Source: Saprospiraceae bacterium
Lineage (GTDB): Bacteria; Bacteroidota; Bacteroidia; Chitinophagales; Saprospiraceae
DNA length: 64,000 nucleotides
Assembly (NCBI GenBank): GCA_021604865.1
Contig: BQJU01000034.1
Location: forward strand, 1-64,000
Direction: 5' to 3'
Below, one piece after another: positions 33,952 through 43,455 of this stretch; position 1 is the first letter of the stretch; each line of letters begins with the position of its first letter. The translations under genes and the position numbers were made by a program. The notes beneath the pieces are model-generated. The model saw only the letters and a list, made by a program, of their open reading frames with translations. It did not search any database and was not told the origin of the DNA.

Positions 33952-35340
33952 TTATGAACGCTTAACGATTTGAGCAGTCAATTCTGCTTCCGACACAATT
34001 TTATTCCCAACATAAGCTGTGGCATACATCTGACAAATACCGCGTCGGATGGGTGCCATCAATTCCATTTTAAACAAGAGTGTATCTCCCGGGATAACCT
34101 TATGCTTGAATTTTGCATTTTCAATCTTCAAAAAATAGGTATCCCAATTTCCAGGATCTTCGACTGTTGACAAGGCCAGAATACCTCCAGTTTGAGCCAT
34201 TGCTTCAATTTGTAATACGCCTGGCATTACTGGGTTATTCGGGAAATGGCCTTGAAAAAACTCTTCATTGATGGTGACATTTTTAATGCCAACCACGTGT
34301 TTTTCAGAAAGTTCTATGATCTTATCTACCAGTAGGAAGGGATAGCGGTGTGGCAACCAATTTGCTATATCCACCGTGTTATACAAAGGCTCAATATCCG
34401 GATTATACTTGGGTTTCCCCCGAAGCTTTCGTTGTTCCTGATATACTTTCTTTAAAACTTTGGTAAATTCTATATTGGCTTTATGCCCCGGTTTGGTTGC
34501 GACAATTTTCCCTTTAATGGGTTTTCCCAACAAGGCAACATCACCCATGACATCCAATAACTTATGTCTGGCCGGTTCATTTTTAAACTTGAGTCGTAAG
34601 GTATTCAGGATCCCCGATTTATCCACCTTCACACTGGGCTTGCCCAATTTTTTAGCCAGGGCATCCAGTTCCTTTTGTTTCATGGGTTTGTCTACAATGA
34701 CAATGGCATTGTTCAGGTCACCTCCCTTGATCAGGTTGTGCTTAAAAAGCATTTCCAGTTCACGCAAAAAGACAAAGGTTCGGCAAGGTGCAATCTCTTC
34801 AGCATATTTTGAGAAATCGCTGATCGCAGCATATTGCTGTCCCAAAATTTCCGTATTGAAATCAATCAAGGTGATCACTTCGAAGGCATCAGCAGGCAGG
34901 GCCAGCAATTCCGCCCCCGTTTCTTCATCCACATAACGAATGGGGTCTTCAATGACAAAATACTCCCGATCCTCTTCTAGTTCTTTAATACCCGCAGAAA
35001 GTAAGGCTTCCACAAAACCAGCCGCACTACCATCCAGGATGGGTATTTCCGGACCATCCAATTCCATCAATACATTATCTATTTGCAGACCTGATAACGC
35101 TGAAAGGACGTGTTCAACAGTATGTACCTCTGCTCCTCCTACCTTAATGGTGGTTCCCCGGTTAGTGGAACAGACACGATTGACATCGGCACTGATAATA
35201 GGTTGGTTGTCCAGATCTAAACGCTGAAATTTATATCCATGACCGGCCGGTACAGGCTTAAATGTAAGCTTTACCGACTCGCCCGTATGCAAACCTACTC
35301 CACTCAAGGTCACAGGATTCTTTATAGTTTTTTGCTTCAT
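33952..35340 (-). CDS. lpxC/fabZ: Bifunctional UDP-3-O-acyl-GlcNAc deacetylase / 3-hydroxyacyl-ACP dehydratase
   Basis: A 462-aa natural fusion. Residues 1-300 are LpxC, the zinc deacetylase that commits to lipid A synthesis. Zinc ligands are the histidine of HTVEHVLSAL and the histidine and aspartate of ARHKLLDVMGD. Residues about 315-462 are FabZ, the fatty-acid dehydratase, with LPHRYPFLLVDKI and the active-site stretch GHFPNNPVMPGVLQIEAMAQ. The fusion is known in Bacteroidota and joins enzymes that use the same 3-hydroxyacyl-ACP pool at a branch point. Both active sites look intact. It lies 64 nt after lpxD and one base before lpxA. A promoter element precedes it. Confidence 0.96.
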   Translation of the reverse strand: MKQKTIKNPVTLSGVGLHTGESVKLTFKPVPAGHGYKFQRLDLDNQPIISADVNRVCSTNRGTTIKVGGAEVHTVEHVLSALSGLQIDNVLMELDGPEIPILDGSAAGFVEALLSAGIKELEEDREYFVIEDPIRYVDEETGAELLALPADAFEVITLIDFNTEILGQQYAAISDFSKYAEEIAPCRTFVFLRELEMLFKHNLIKGGDLNNAIVIVDKPMKQKELDALAKKLGKPSVKVDKSGILNTLRLKFKNEPARHKLLDVMGDVALLGKPIKGKIVATKPGHKANIEFTKVLKKVYQEQRKLRGKPKYNPDIEPLYNTVDIANWLPHRYPFLLVDKIIELSEKHVVGIKNVTINEEFFQGHFPNNPVMPGVLQIEAMAQTGGILALSTVEDPGNWDTYFLKIENAKFKHKVIPGDTLLFKMELMAPIRRGICQMYATAYVGNKIVSEAELTAQIVKRS

Positions 35341-35367
35341 ATATGCTTGGCTGAGTGAAAATTAGTG

Positions 35368-35375
35368 CAAAGATA
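35368..35375 (-). promoter_or_regulatory. Probable -7 promoter element of lpxC/fabZ
   Basis: TATCTTTG on the minus strand matches TAnnTTTG and lies 28 nt before the ATG at 35340, in the 64-nt gap after lpxD. No -33 TTTG is clear. It suggests that lpxC/fabZ can be transcribed separately from lpxD. Confidence 0.45.
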
Positions 35376-35404
35376 AGTTTTTTAAATAGATTAAAATGTG
35401 CATC

Positions 35405-36448
35405 TTATTCATTGCCGTTAAGGCCTTGATTGATCTTTTTCTCCAATTGAAACAAACGCTTGTATAAATCAGGCAGTTTTTTGAAGACTGCATAAGAGCG
35501 AATATATTCTTTGTAACCAATGGCAGGCGTTCCGAACAATTGGGTATTCGGAGATTGAACAGAAGAAGCCAGTCCACTTTGAGCCTGAATTTCGGTACCA
35601 TCGGCAATGGTAAGATGACCAGCAAAACCTACCTGGCCACCAATGCGACAGGATTGACCAATTTTTGTACTGCCAGCTACCCCAGTTTGGGCTGCTATGA
35701 CTGTATTCTTGCCAATTTCTACATTGTGAGCAATCTGAACCAGATTATCGATTTTGACCCCTGATCGGATAATTGTAGACCCCATGGTGCCCCGGTCAAT
35801 GGTTGTATTGGCACCAATTTCTACATCGGCTTCAATAATTACATTGCCGACATGCGCAATCTTTTGGTAGGTTCCATCAGCTTGCGGCGCAAAACCGAAT
35901 CCATCTCCTCCAATAACGACATTTGCGTGAAGCACACAATTATCCCCTATCCGACAATCTTTTAATATTTTTACGCCCGGATGGATGAATACATTGCAGC
36001 CAATTTGTACGCCTTTGCCCACATACACCTGGTCTGCAATCACACTATCGCTACCAATGGCGACACCTTCTTCCAGTGTGCTAAAGCGACCTACACTGGT
36101 TCTTTCTCCTACACTTACGGAATCGTGAATGGCTGCCTCCTTGGCAATAACCCCCTCTGGTTTTTCTGGTGCGCCAAAATGCTGCAGTAGGATAGCAATA
36201 GCAGCATACACGTCATCTACACGGATGAGTGTGGCGTTAATTTCTTGGCGAGGTTGAAATTGGCGGTTGACCAAAAGTATCGAGGCGGTAGTCTGATATG
36301 CGTATGCTTCGTATCTCGGATTTCCCAAAAAGGAAATTGATCCTTCTCCTCCTTCTTCAATCTTGCTGGGTCGATTAATCTTAATTTCGGGATTACCCTC
36401 AACCGTTCCTCCCAGGATAGCTGCTAGTTCTCTTGCTGACAGTTGCAT
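35405..36448 (-). CDS. lpxD: UDP-3-O-(3-hydroxyacyl)glucosamine N-acyltransferase
   Basis: LpxD adds the second acyl chain in lipid A synthesis. The N-terminal uridine-binding domain begins [14 protein letters not shown] and continues with [14 protein letters not shown]. The middle is a hexapeptide beta-helix with [19 protein letters not shown], which contains the catalytic His region, and [20 protein letters not shown]. The C-terminus is a helix with [19 protein letters not shown]. The frame is open 49 codons further upstream, but family homology starts at the ATG at 36448, which gives 347 aa. A TACCTTTG promoter element ends 5 nt before that ATG, so the mRNA may have almost no leader. Confidence 0.95.
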   Translation of the reverse strand: MQLSARELAAILGGTVEGNPEIKINRPSKIEEGGEGSISFLGNPRYEAYAYQTTASILLVNRQFQPRQEINATLIRVDDVYAAIAILLQHFGAPEKPEGVIAKEAAIHDSVSVGERTSVGRFSTLEEGVAIGSDSVIADQVYVGKGVQIGCNVFIHPGVKILKDCRIGDNCVLHANVVIGGDGFGFAPQADGTYQKIAHVGNVIIEADVEIGANTTIDRGTMGSTIIRSGVKIDNLVQIAHNVEIGKNTVIAAQTGVAGSTKIGQSCRIGGQVGFAGHLTIADGTEIQAQSGLASSVQSPNTQLFGTPAIGYKEYIRSYAVFKKLPDLYKRLFQLEKKINQGLNGNE

Positions 36449-36452
36449 CCCA

Positions 36453-36460
36453 CAAAGGTA
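36453..36460 (-). promoter_or_regulatory. Probable -7 promoter element of lpxD, nearly leaderless
   Basis: TACCTTTG on the minus strand matches TAnnTTTG and ends only 4-5 nt before the lpxD ATG at 36448. Since this element lies about 4-7 nt ahead of the transcription start, the message would begin at or beside the start codon. No -33 element is evident. Confidence 0.4.
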
Positions 36461-36506
36461 AAAAAACTTATTCTCGCATTGAGTGAATAGATGAATTTTG
36501 TTTTCA

Positions 36507-39089
36507 TCACTCTCTGACACTACTGCGAACAGTGGATTGGTTACTGATGATATTGCCAAAAAATACGGCATTAAAAAACAAGCGGTTGGTGCCAAACCAA
36601 AAGGCCCTAAAATTGGGATTATCTACCATAGCGATCACTTTACCCTCGCCCTGGCTGCTCACAAGAATACTGGCTGTATTCCTAATCGTGTTTTCATTTT
36701 CCTGACTAATATAACCACTCAAAAGTGGGTTGTTCGTGTAAATCAGCGGTGTGGCATAAGCATTTTCACTAGGTTCAACAAACAAAGTTCCCCGCCGAAA
36801 AATCGGCAATTCGGCTTGATGTATACCAAAAAGTAAAGGATGCGTCAAATCGGCTTTGGCAGCAAAAATAGCACCGCCAATCACACTGCCGCCTGCATCG
36901 CGGGATAACATTTGATAAGGTCGGCGTGGTTGCTGCATAGGTTCAGGTGCTTTTTTCTTTTTGGCGTAGACCAATCCATTATTAATGGCCCACTCTACTG
37001 CCCTGGCAATAGGGATCAGGGTTCCTCCTTCCTTCACCCATTCTCTCAGCTTCTCAGCACCCCGGTTATCCATCTGATTGTAGCGGCCATCGGGCATAAT
37101 AATCGCATTATAACGATCCAGGTTCAATCGGTACAGGTCATTGGTTTCTGCCATGGTCACCACCAAGTCTACCCTTTGATCCAGAACGTGCCATATTTCT
37201 CCAGCACTATAGCTCGACGTTCCCTCACCGACCATCACCAGTACTTTAGGAAGGCGCAATACGTCCCAATTATTGCTGCCAAGATCTGAACCAGCAGGGA
37301 CATCACCAGAGTTGACGCCTATAATAGGTGCTCCTGACCGGGTAGCCGCCTGACTCACCAATTGGTAAATTTCCGCTTCCGTTTTTTCTTGATTTTGCAC
37401 GGGAATCAGGATAGTTCCGGCTGAAAAATCGCGACCCTGGGTACGAAATGGCAGATTAGACACCTTGGTTCGCAGTCCTTCTTTTTGCAAAAAATACAAT
37501 GCTTGGGGCGCATAATAATGGTCCCAATCCAGCAAATAGGCATAAGGTGACCGGGCAACTGACGGGGTAGCTACGGGTTCAGGCCGTAATTTTTCTATCT
37601 CTTTACCCAAAATATTTCCCTTGAGCATGGCAGGATCAAGCGATGCATACGGCAGATTGAAAGCTAGTGGTAATGTCCAGGTAGACACATCGTAAAACAA
37701 GGTATCTTCAAAAGTCGTAATGGTTTCAAACATGGCTCTGATCAGGCGATACTGGCTTTGCTCGGTAGGCACCACATAGGCACTGCCCGGCAGAAAGGTC
37801 TGCCCTTTCACTTCCGTTTTTTGTGCCAACTCATACACTTTGATTTGATGGCGGCGCAAAATTTCCACCAGATGGTCTACCCTACCCGGATCATTATCCA
37901 CGCCAAAGACATAAGCTTTGCGGCCATCAGCCCGAGCTTCCTTCATAGCCATCTGGTAAAAATCTTTTTGGTAATGGAGCAATTCGTCGTGCATACTCAA
38001 GGTAGCTTCCTGAGTGGAAAGGGCCGTTGTCACCTGATTGCGAATGGTAAAAGGAAAACTAAGTGGCCCATTTTCCGTAGCCTGCAAATGACCGCGGGAG
38101 CTGGCCTGTTCAAAAAGAATGCCGACACAGCCATTACCATCGGGATAGGTAGAGCCTTTACCATAATAATAATCATCATAACCCTCGCCGGAATAATACA
38201 GGGAGCCGATTTTATCCAGTGCTTTGGCATGAAAAGTGCCGATCTTGGCCGTCAGTTCCTGGTTCTTTTTTGGCGTGATGGGATGGGTGCGTGTAGCCTC
38301 TCCCGGCATATAAAAGAAGGTGGAATTGGAGCCCATTTCGTGATGGTCGGTCAGTACATTGGGTTTCCACTCGTGAAAAACGGCAATACGCCCCTGGCTT
38401 TCCGGATGTTGCACCGGCAACCAGTCGCGGTTGAGATCAAACCAGTAATGATTGGTTCGTCCGCCTGGCCATACTTCATGGTATTCTCGGTCCTGGCTAT
38501 CATCGGTCAGGTTTTTGTTTTTGTGCATATTGGCCCAGGTCGAAAACCGATGAAACCCATCGGGATTGTAACAAGGGTCCAATAAAATGATGGTATTGGC
38601 CAGCAGATCGTCGACCTCCTTAGTCTGTGCCGCCGCCAGATAATAAGCCACCAATAGAGCTGCATTCCCCCCGCTAGGTTCATTGCCGTGAATACTAAAT
38701 CCCTGATAGAGCACCGTTGGTGTATTCGAGATATTTGCCTTTCCCGATTTTTCCGGATCGCTTATGGCAATGTGTGCCGCCTTTAGTTGATCCAGATTGG
38801 CGTGGTTGGTTTCCGTAGTAATGGTCAAATACACCAATGGCCGGTTTTCATAGGTCCGGGCATATTCCGTCAGCGTAATGCGCGGCGATACTTCGGCCAG
38901 TTTACGCATATATATCAATTGCTGATCGTGACTGATGTGCCACTCCCCGATCTGGAAGCCCAAAAGAGCTTCCGGTGTCGGAATATCGGGATTGTAAAAG
39001 ATGTCCGGCAAGTAATAATTTAGAGGCATTTTTTGGGCTGTAGCCAAACTTAGACTGGTGCTCAATAGCAGGAGTAATAAGTAACGCAT
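36507..39089 (-). CDS. Secreted M14-family zinc carboxypeptidase
   Basis: An 860-aa exported peptidase with a signal peptide ([16 protein letters not shown]). The N-terminal part of the mature protein is an M14 domain. [18 protein letters not shown] supplies His and Glu zinc ligands, [19 protein letters not shown] and WFDLNRDW are the substrate-binding region, TDHHEMG supplies the third ligand, and [11 protein letters not shown] is the likely catalytic glutamate. The C-terminal half (beyond residue 400) is of the type seen in larger Bacteroidota M14 proteins and may include a glutamine-amidotransferase-like fold ([20 protein letters not shown]). It probably degrades proteins in the periplasm or outside the cell. 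lpxD starts 58 nt beyond its stop, which seems coincidental. Confidence 0.9.
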   Translation of the reverse strand: MRYLLLLLLSTSLSLATAQKMPLNYYLPDIFYNPDIPTPEALLGFQIGEWHISHDQQLIYMRKLAEVSPRITLTEYARTYENRPLVYLTITTETNHANLDQLKAAHIAISDPEKSGKANISNTPTVLYQGFSIHGNEPSGGNAALLVAYYLAAAQTKEVDDLLANTIILLDPCYNPDGFHRFSTWANMHKNKNLTDDSQDREYHEVWPGGRTNHYWFDLNRDWLPVQHPESQGRIAVFHEWKPNVLTDHHEMGSNSTFFYMPGEATRTHPITPKKNQELTAKIGTFHAKALDKIGSLYYSGEGYDDYYYGKGSTYPDGNGCVGILFEQASSRGHLQATENGPLSFPFTIRNQVTTALSTQEATLSMHDELLHYQKDFYQMAMKEARADGRKAYVFGVDNDPGRVDHLVEILRRHQIKVYELAQKTEVKGQTFLPGSAYVVPTEQSQYRLIRAMFETITTFEDTLFYDVSTWTLPLAFNLPYASLDPAMLKGNILGKEIEKLRPEPVATPSVARSPYAYLLDWDHYYAPQALYFLQKEGLRTKVSNLPFRTQGRDFSAGTILIPVQNQEKTEAEIYQLVSQAATRSGAPIIGVNSGDVPAGSDLGSNNWDVLRLPKVLVMVGEGTSSYSAGEIWHVLDQRVDLVVTMAETNDLYRLNLDRYNAIIMPDGRYNQMDNRGAEKLREWVKEGGTLIPIARAVEWAINNGLVYAKKKKAPEPMQQPRRPYQMLSRDAGGSVIGGAIFAAKADLTHPLLFGIHQAELPIFRRGTLFVEPSENAYATPLIYTNNPLLSGYISQENENTIRNTASILVSSQGEGKVIAMVDNPNFRAFWFGTNRLFFNAVFFGNIISNQSTVRSSVRE

Positions 39090-39197
39090 GTGGTGGGATT
39101 TGTTAGTTAGGGTCTAAGATAGTAAAGTTGGAATAAATGGGTGGATATTTGTGGTTTTGAGGGGAGGGGCTTGTGATTGTGGTTAAGTCGGGGAAGA

Positions 39198-39293
39198 CTT
39201 TGAACTACGCAATTTTGGAGGTTTGAGGGTTTATCGTTGCGGTTTAAAAAACCTCACGAGTGAAACTGTGGGGGAATACTTGGGGCCAGCGAG
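39198..39293. repeat. R element copy 1 (partial) of the cassette array
   Basis: Aligns with the last roughly 95 nt of the longer copies: it begins CTTTGAACTACGCAA, contains TATCGTTGCGGTTTA, then CCTCACGAGTGAAAC, and ends GGGGCCAGCGAG. The DUF2442 gene stop lies about 60 nt further on. It is the left boundary of the array. Confidence 0.75.
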
Positions 39294-39353
39294 TGCTACG
39301 CGCTGGGTTCGAGCCTTGGCAGTCAGGACTGGAAGCAGCTGCCGAACACTGCT

Positions 39354-39623
39354 TTACTGCGTTGATGGTGGGGTTGGATTCTGGTTGCCTTTGAGAATCC
39401 CGGCAATAGAGATGTCTTCGTCCACTTCCTCCCAATGGATGCCGTAACCGCCACTGATGAAGCGCCATTTTTGACGCTGTTTTGGACTAGCCTGTGCCAG
39501 CCGCCAGAACCAGGTGTAAGGCACCCCTACTTCCCGGCCATCTTCGAGTAAGACGTAGAACATCTCTGGTTCGATCCTGACGTCTGTAGCCCGGATGTCT
39601 TTTATATCAACTGAAGTATTCAT
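39354..39623 (-). CDS. DUF2442 protein, partner of DUF4160
   Basis: About 89 aa from the ATG at 39623, or 100 aa from an in-frame ATG at 39656. The stretch DIKDIRATDVRIEPEMFYVL, then LEDGREVGVPYTWFWRLAQA and GYGIHWEEVDEDISI are typical of DUF2442. In many bacteria this family is paired with DUF4160, as here, and the pair has been suggested to be toxin-antitoxin-like; which partner does what is not established to my knowledge. It overlaps the end of the DUF4160 gene. It forms the first cassette of the array, bounded by R elements. Confidence 0.8.
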   Translation of the reverse strand: MNTSVDIKDIRATDVRIEPEMFYVLLEDGREVGVPYTWFWRLAQASPKQRQKWRFISGGYGIHWEEVDEDISIAGILKGNQNPTPPSTQ

Positions 39624-39840
39624 ACCAATTCTTTTTAAAGTCATTTTGTTTTTCATGCACGATCTGTTCGGCTTTCTTCTCGTCCTGCCGGTTAAAATTG
39701 TCCATGTATGCTTTGTTTACTGGATCAATCCAGTATTTACCTCTTCCGTCGCCTTTTTCAACGTGTACATGGGGTGGTTCGTTCCCTTCATCCCTGTAAA
39801 AAAAGAAGCAGAAGCCTAATTTTCTAAAAATAGTCGGCAT
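39607..39840 (-). CDS. DUF4160 protein, partner of DUF2442
   Basis: A 77-aa protein starting MPTIFRKLGFCFFFYRDE and continuing NEPPHVHVEKGDGRGKYW, which is the DUF4160 pattern (the conserved PPHVHV core). The ATG at 39840 is clear. The gene overlaps the downstream DUF2442 gene by 17 nt. It sits about 40 nt from the left boundary of R element copy 2, so the pair has very little flanking DNA of its own. Confidence 0.82.
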   Translation of the reverse strand: MPTIFRKLGFCFFFYRDEGNEPPHVHVEKGDGRGKYWIDPVNKAYMDNFNRQDEKKAEQIVHEKQNDFKKNWYEYFS

Positions 39841-39879
39841 TCATTTTAGCTTTTAAAGTTAGTCAATATTTTTCATTTC

Positions 39880-40263
39880 AAAGGATGATATTTATTGACC
39901 GCTGCCTGGAGCTGCTTCAGATGAGGCTCGGTACTTTTCGGTGGTGGAGGCTTTTCGGTGCCCGGCAAAGACCTGAACGTACTACCTTATTTGCTGATGA
40001 CTTGAACTAGCCACCGCCGCAAAGCTATAAGGCACCCGACCATTACTCCCGGCCACTTAAAAGAAAAATTCCTTACGACTTGATTGATACTTATATTCGT
40101 GATGCTAAGACTCGACAGGCTTATGCTTGATATGCTCAAAGGCATTTGACCGGGACTTGGACAGGTGGCTTTGAGATATGCAAATCTGGAGATTTGAGGA
40201 CTTTTCGTTGCGGTTTAGAAAACCTCATGAGCGAAACGGTGGGGGAAAACTTGGGGCCAGCGA
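39880..40263. repeat. R element copy 2 (long) of the cassette array
   Basis: About 384 nt. It begins AAAGGATGATATTTATTGAC, includes CCTGAACGTACTACCTTATT, then CCCGGCCACTTAAAAGAAAA, the block CTAAGACTCGACAGGCTTAT, and ends GTTGCGGTTTAGAAAACC ... GGGGCCAGCGA. It is nearly identical to copy 3. Its end touches the stop codon of the ParE-like gene. All frames are broken, and no protein is encoded. Confidence 0.88.
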
Positions 40264-40566
40264 TTACGGCTTCATCTTATCGGGATCTTGTCGGGCATCA
40301 AAAATATCGGTAATAAATATGATGGGCTTAACGATCAGGTAAATGATTTTGTAGAGCTGGTCTACTAGAAGATAACGATGCCCTTTCCCTTCTTTTTCCA
40401 GATACTTTTCTACTTGTCCTAGTTCAGGATGCTTTTCCAGTTTCTTAGCCTCACTGAGGATAGAGCGTGTAATTTTACGGCCTTTTTTTGCATTTCCTAT
40501 TTTACTGTGATAATCTCGGATTTGCTGAAGGCGACGACGAGAGTTAGCGGTAAGTTTGACTTTCAT
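40264..40566 (-). CDS. ParE/RelE-type toxin
   Basis: A 100-aa basic protein. The stretch SRRRLQQIRDYHSKIGNAKK and the C-terminal LLVDQLYKIIYLIVKPIIFI then DIFDARQDPDKM fit the ParE/RelE fold of small ribonuclease or gyrase toxins. The ATG is shared with the stop of the upstream antitoxin gene (TAATG), the classic coupled arrangement. Its stop codon is directly at the end of R element copy 2, so the gene and repeat seem joined precisely. Confidence 0.82.
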   Translation of the reverse strand: MKVKLTANSRRRLQQIRDYHSKIGNAKKGRKITRSILSEAKKLEKHPELGQVEKYLEKEGKGHRYLLVDQLYKIIYLIVKPIIFITDIFDARQDPDKMKP

Positions 40567-40862
40567 TAGATTAGGTCCTCGCGCATCACTTCATCAATAT
40601 CATAAACACGACCGGCGGCAATATCTTCGTCAGAAGCCCGGGAACGAGCTATTAATTCTTCCACCGTCATGGGCTTTAGCGATGCTTCGTAGGCTGCTAC
40701 TTCATCGTCTTCTTGCAGATGTTCGGCAGCATAAGCCTCCATCATGGCATGAAGGATGCGCAAGAAGTGTTCATCAGCTTGCTCAATGCGTAGGTGTAAG
40801 ACTTCCTTGATTTGTTCAGCTCCCATCACATATCTGGTTTGATCCATTAATTGTAGTTGCAT
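40566..40862 (-). CDS. Antitoxin of the ParE/RelE pair
   Basis: A 98-aa acidic protein. It has the helical stretch IKEVLHLRIEQADEHFLRIL followed by AEHLQEDDEVAAYEASLKPM, then TVEELIARSRASDEDIAAGR and VYDIDEVMREDLI. The C-terminal part is the type that neutralises ParE/RelE toxins; a DNA-binding domain cannot be named with confidence. It precedes the toxin with a one-base overlap. With the toxin it forms the second cassette between R copies 2 and 3. Confidence 0.78.
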   Translation of the reverse strand: MQLQLMDQTRYVMGAEQIKEVLHLRIEQADEHFLRILHAMMEAYAAEHLQEDDEVAAYEASLKPMTVEELIARSRASDEDIAAGRVYDIDEVMREDLI

Positions 40863-40937
40863 AAAGTTAACGATTTTATGATAAAATAAGTTGCTTTTTT
40901 ACTTCAAAGGGCACCTTCGATGAAGTTGCGGTCACCC

Positions 40938-41290
40938 AAAAGGATGATATTTATTGACCGCTGCCCGGCATTTTTCGGTGGTAGAGGCTTTTCGGTGCCA
41001 GGCAAAGGCCTGAACGTACTACCTTATTTGCTGATGACTTGAACTAGCCACCTATAAGGCACCCGACTATTACTCCCGGCCACTTAAAAGAAAAATTCTT
41101 TACGACTTGATTGATACTTACATTCGTGATGCTAAGACTCGACAGGCTTATGCTTGATATGCTCAAAGGCATTTGACCGGGACTTGGACAGGTGGCTTTG
41201 AGATATGCAAATCTGGAGATTTGAGGACTTATCGTTGCGGTTTAGAAAACCTCACGAGCGAAACGTTGGGGGAAGACATGGGGCCAGCGA
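40938..41290. repeat. R element copy 3 (long) of the cassette array
   Basis: About 353 nt, nearly identical to copy 2 over its length but with two short internal deletions (before TTTTTCGGTGGTAGAGG and before CTATAAGGCACCC). It ends GGGGCCAGCGAG about 40 nt before the stop of the next cassette's lipoprotein gene. Confidence 0.88.
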
Positions 41291-41330
41291 GTGAGAAAAG
41301 GTTTGCATTCCAGGAGTATAATTTAGACTA

Positions 41331-41708
41331 TTAATTTTCATCCATCCATTTTGTTGATTCGTTAACTAGACTAAGTACGCTATCTGATACTTCAGCAGTT
41401 ATCAAGCATTTATTCTTTTTATACCATTGATTCCAATTGTTCATATCAGATTTATAATCACCCAAACTATTATAATAAGATAAATCTCCAATAATCGCTT
41501 TTGATTTCCTTTCAGTCAACTTTTGTAAATAGAAAACTCCCCTAACTGCATCATTGCTCAGGCCTCCTTGGTTTTCTTGATCAGACTTTACAAGGCCTCT
41601 CATTTGTTTGAATGTTTCTTCAAACGAAGGGTCTACTATGCAACTTTCAGATCCACAAGAAAATTGAAATAAAATTGTTAGAAATATAATTAATGTCTTC
41701 TTCATCAT
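41331..41708 (-). CDS. Small lipoprotein, candidate immunity partner of RHS tip 1
   Basis: A 125-aa protein with a lipoprotein signal (LIIFLTILFQFSC, Cys18). The mature part is hydrophilic and mostly helical (SFEETFKQMRGLVKSDQENQ; LSYYNSLGDYKSDMNNWNQW). No family recognised. It starts 3 nt after the stop of the RHS tip 1 gene, so the two are translated together. In polymorphic toxin systems the gene directly after the toxin usually encodes immunity, and a lipoprotein would protect the periplasm. The immunity role is inferred from position only. Confidence 0.6.
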   Translation of the reverse strand: MMKKTLIIFLTILFQFSCGSESCIVDPSFEETFKQMRGLVKSDQENQGGLSNDAVRGVFYLQKLTERKSKAIIGDLSYYNSLGDYKSDMNNWNQWYKKNKCLITAEVSDSVLSLVNESTKWMDEN

Positions 41709-41711
41709 TTT

Positions 41712-42578
41712 TTAATTCAAAGCCCGATTTGTAACACTAATAATATTTCGATTTGTACTCATCCATAACGTTCTCCAAGTACCTGGCTTTTTTGTGTTAA
41801 TTAATGTGCGCACAGTCCGACCACCTCTTGCGAAGTCTTGAACTCCATAAAGTGTTCTCGAGTCAATTCTTCTGCTATCATTAACATTATTCTCAGCTAT
41901 GATTGCAGTTGGATGATGTTCCTGCCATGCTCTATAAGGATCTCCAATTATACTTCCCCTTCCTCCTTGGGCATGCCCTTGTTCAACTATTTCATGTGTT
42001 AGCTTCCCAATCTGAGTTCCCCCTAATTGACTCGGGTTTTCGTTAAATTGAAGTATATCAGCCATATCGATTGTCATTGCTCCTAAGTTACCGGTATGCA
42101 CGTCAGATCTACCATAATCAACATTTAAATTCGTAATCCCACCAGCATTTAAAATTTTATTATTCTCTTCATAAAAGGCTTGACCATGTTTTGAAAGCTT
42201 TGATACATCACCACCTCCCTCAGTTGCTTGAAAAGTAACTATTCCTTCGCCACTGATATTAACTTCGAATTGGCCCTCTAATCCTCTATTGGCAACTTGA
42301 ATGAAAGCATTTCTCGCCTGATCATTGGCAAAACTAACTTGTAAAGAGTCTCCGTTGACATCTATATATTTTATTGGATTATTCGCACCGTACTGATAAG
42401 GACTCATAGAGTAGTACTTCTCCGCAAACCGATCTTGAGTAGAGAACCGTCCAATCGCCGGATCATACCACCTGGCGCCATAATCCAACCACTCCAATTC
42501 CAAGTCCTCATTCAGCTCCTTACCATTATACTGGTAACACTTTTCTCCTGCACCTTTTGCCCGGATGCACTTGCTAAG
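41712..42578 (-). pseudogene. Orphan RHS C-terminal fragment with metallopeptidase-like tip 1
   Basis: The open frame has no ATG start; it begins after an in-frame TAG at 42579. It opens with the end of an RHS core, YNGKELNEDLELEWLDYG, then RWYDPAIGRFSTQDRFA and NNPIKYIDVNGD. The variable tip of about 220 aa follows. It carries LTHEIVEQGHAQ and, further on, AWQEHHPTAIIAENNV, which together resemble a zinc-peptidase-like HExxEQ arrangement. As it lacks its start and the main RHS body it is probably silent unless recombined onto a full RHS gene. DNA of its core (42469-42534) is nearly the same as that of RHS fragment 2. A lipoprotein gene follows after 3 nt. Confidence 0.7.
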
Positions 42579-42608
42579 CTAATCTTTTTTAGTTGAAGAC
42601 GAATTCTG

Positions 42609-42784
42609 TTAAAAGAAAAATTCATTCCGACTTGATTGATATTTATATTCGGGATGCTAAGACTCGACAGGCTTATGCTTGATAGGCTCAAAGCCATCTG
42701 ACCGGGACTTGGACTGGTGGCTTTGAGCTACGCAAATCAGGAGATTTGAGGACTTGTCGTTGCGGTTTTGAAAACCTCACGAGG
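42609..42784. repeat. R element copy 4 (partial) of the cassette array
   Basis: About 176 nt matching the central and part of the right half of copies 2 and 3: TTAAAAGAAAAATTC, then CTAAGACTCGACAGGCTTAT and GTTGCGGTTTTGAAAACCTC. The terminal GGGGCCAGCGA is missing. It is more diverged than copies 2 and 3. It lies between RHS fragment 1 and the lipoprotein gene of cassette 4. Confidence 0.8.
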
Positions 42785-42857
42785 GAGTATTTTATAACGC
42801 CCAGGCTGCAAGCCTTACCTGCATACCTCGGCCAATGCTTCAATCATTGACCATCGA

Positions 42858-43448
42858 CTAGGGCGAAATGCTTCGGCCATCAAAGGGCTTGATCTTCGAA
42901 TATAGTCTTTTCAAGGCTCTTTTATTTAATAATTCCTCACTAATTACCCTTAAATGTTTTTCCTCGCAAGGCAGTGTTGGGGAAACAATTTTAACAATAC
43001 CAACTTCTGGATCAAACCAAACTATTGGAGCAAAATAGTTAAAATGTTGTTCTTCAACCTTAAATTCATATAAATAATTGCTTTTTGCAAAACTTTTTTT
43101 TTGAGGTATGCGGTTAAGAACAATACGACAGTTTTTATCATACAAATGTATTGTGTCCTTTCTTTCAAAACTTAATGGATCAAAATACATTTTAAAAGTT
43201 TCACACTTCTTGACATACCATTTTTTATCAATTATCTTGAAAGTATCGATTCTTTTACTAATCTTTTCAGGAGAAAGAATAACATTCGTATATTCGACAA
43301 AAACACTATCGTTTAAATAGACTCTGATTAAGTTTTCTTCGAAACATTTTTTTCCATAGTATTCGAGTTTTACTACTTTTGTTTTAGGAATTGTAATACA
43401 TGAAAAAAAACTAAAACTGATTGCGAAGGCAATTATAATATATTTCAT
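42858..43448 (-). CDS. Lipoprotein, candidate immunity partner of RHS tip 2
   Basis: A 196-aa protein with a lipoprotein signal (IIIAFAISFSFFSC, Cys17). The mature part is mixed beta-rich sequence (VVKLEYYGKKCFEENLIRVY, WYVKKCETFKMYFDPL) with several lysines and cysteines. No family recognised. It starts 8 nt after the point where the frameshifted RHS tip 2 reading frame ends (43456), the same toxin-then-lipoprotein order as in the tip 1 cassette. Function as immunity is an inference from this order. Confidence 0.6.
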   Translation of the reverse strand: MKYIIIAFAISFSFFSCITIPKTKVVKLEYYGKKCFEENLIRVYLNDSVFVEYTNVILSPEKISKRIDTFKIIDKKWYVKKCETFKMYFDPLSFERKDTIHLYDKNCRIVLNRIPQKKSFAKSNYLYEFKVEEQHFNYFAPIVWFDPEVGIVKIVSPTLPCEEKHLRVISEELLNKRALKRLYSKIKPFDGRSISP

Positions 43449-43455
43449 AATATGC

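Noticed and set aside
37758-38585. Plus-strand open frame of 275 codons
   Set aside because: Antisense to the M14 peptidase gene, which has clear catalytic motifs; the frame has no export signal or family resemblance.
42512-42697. Minus-strand frame of 61 codons near RHS fragment 1
   Set aside because: It runs from the R4 repeat into the RHS core in the wrong frame; the RHS frame is the meaningful one.
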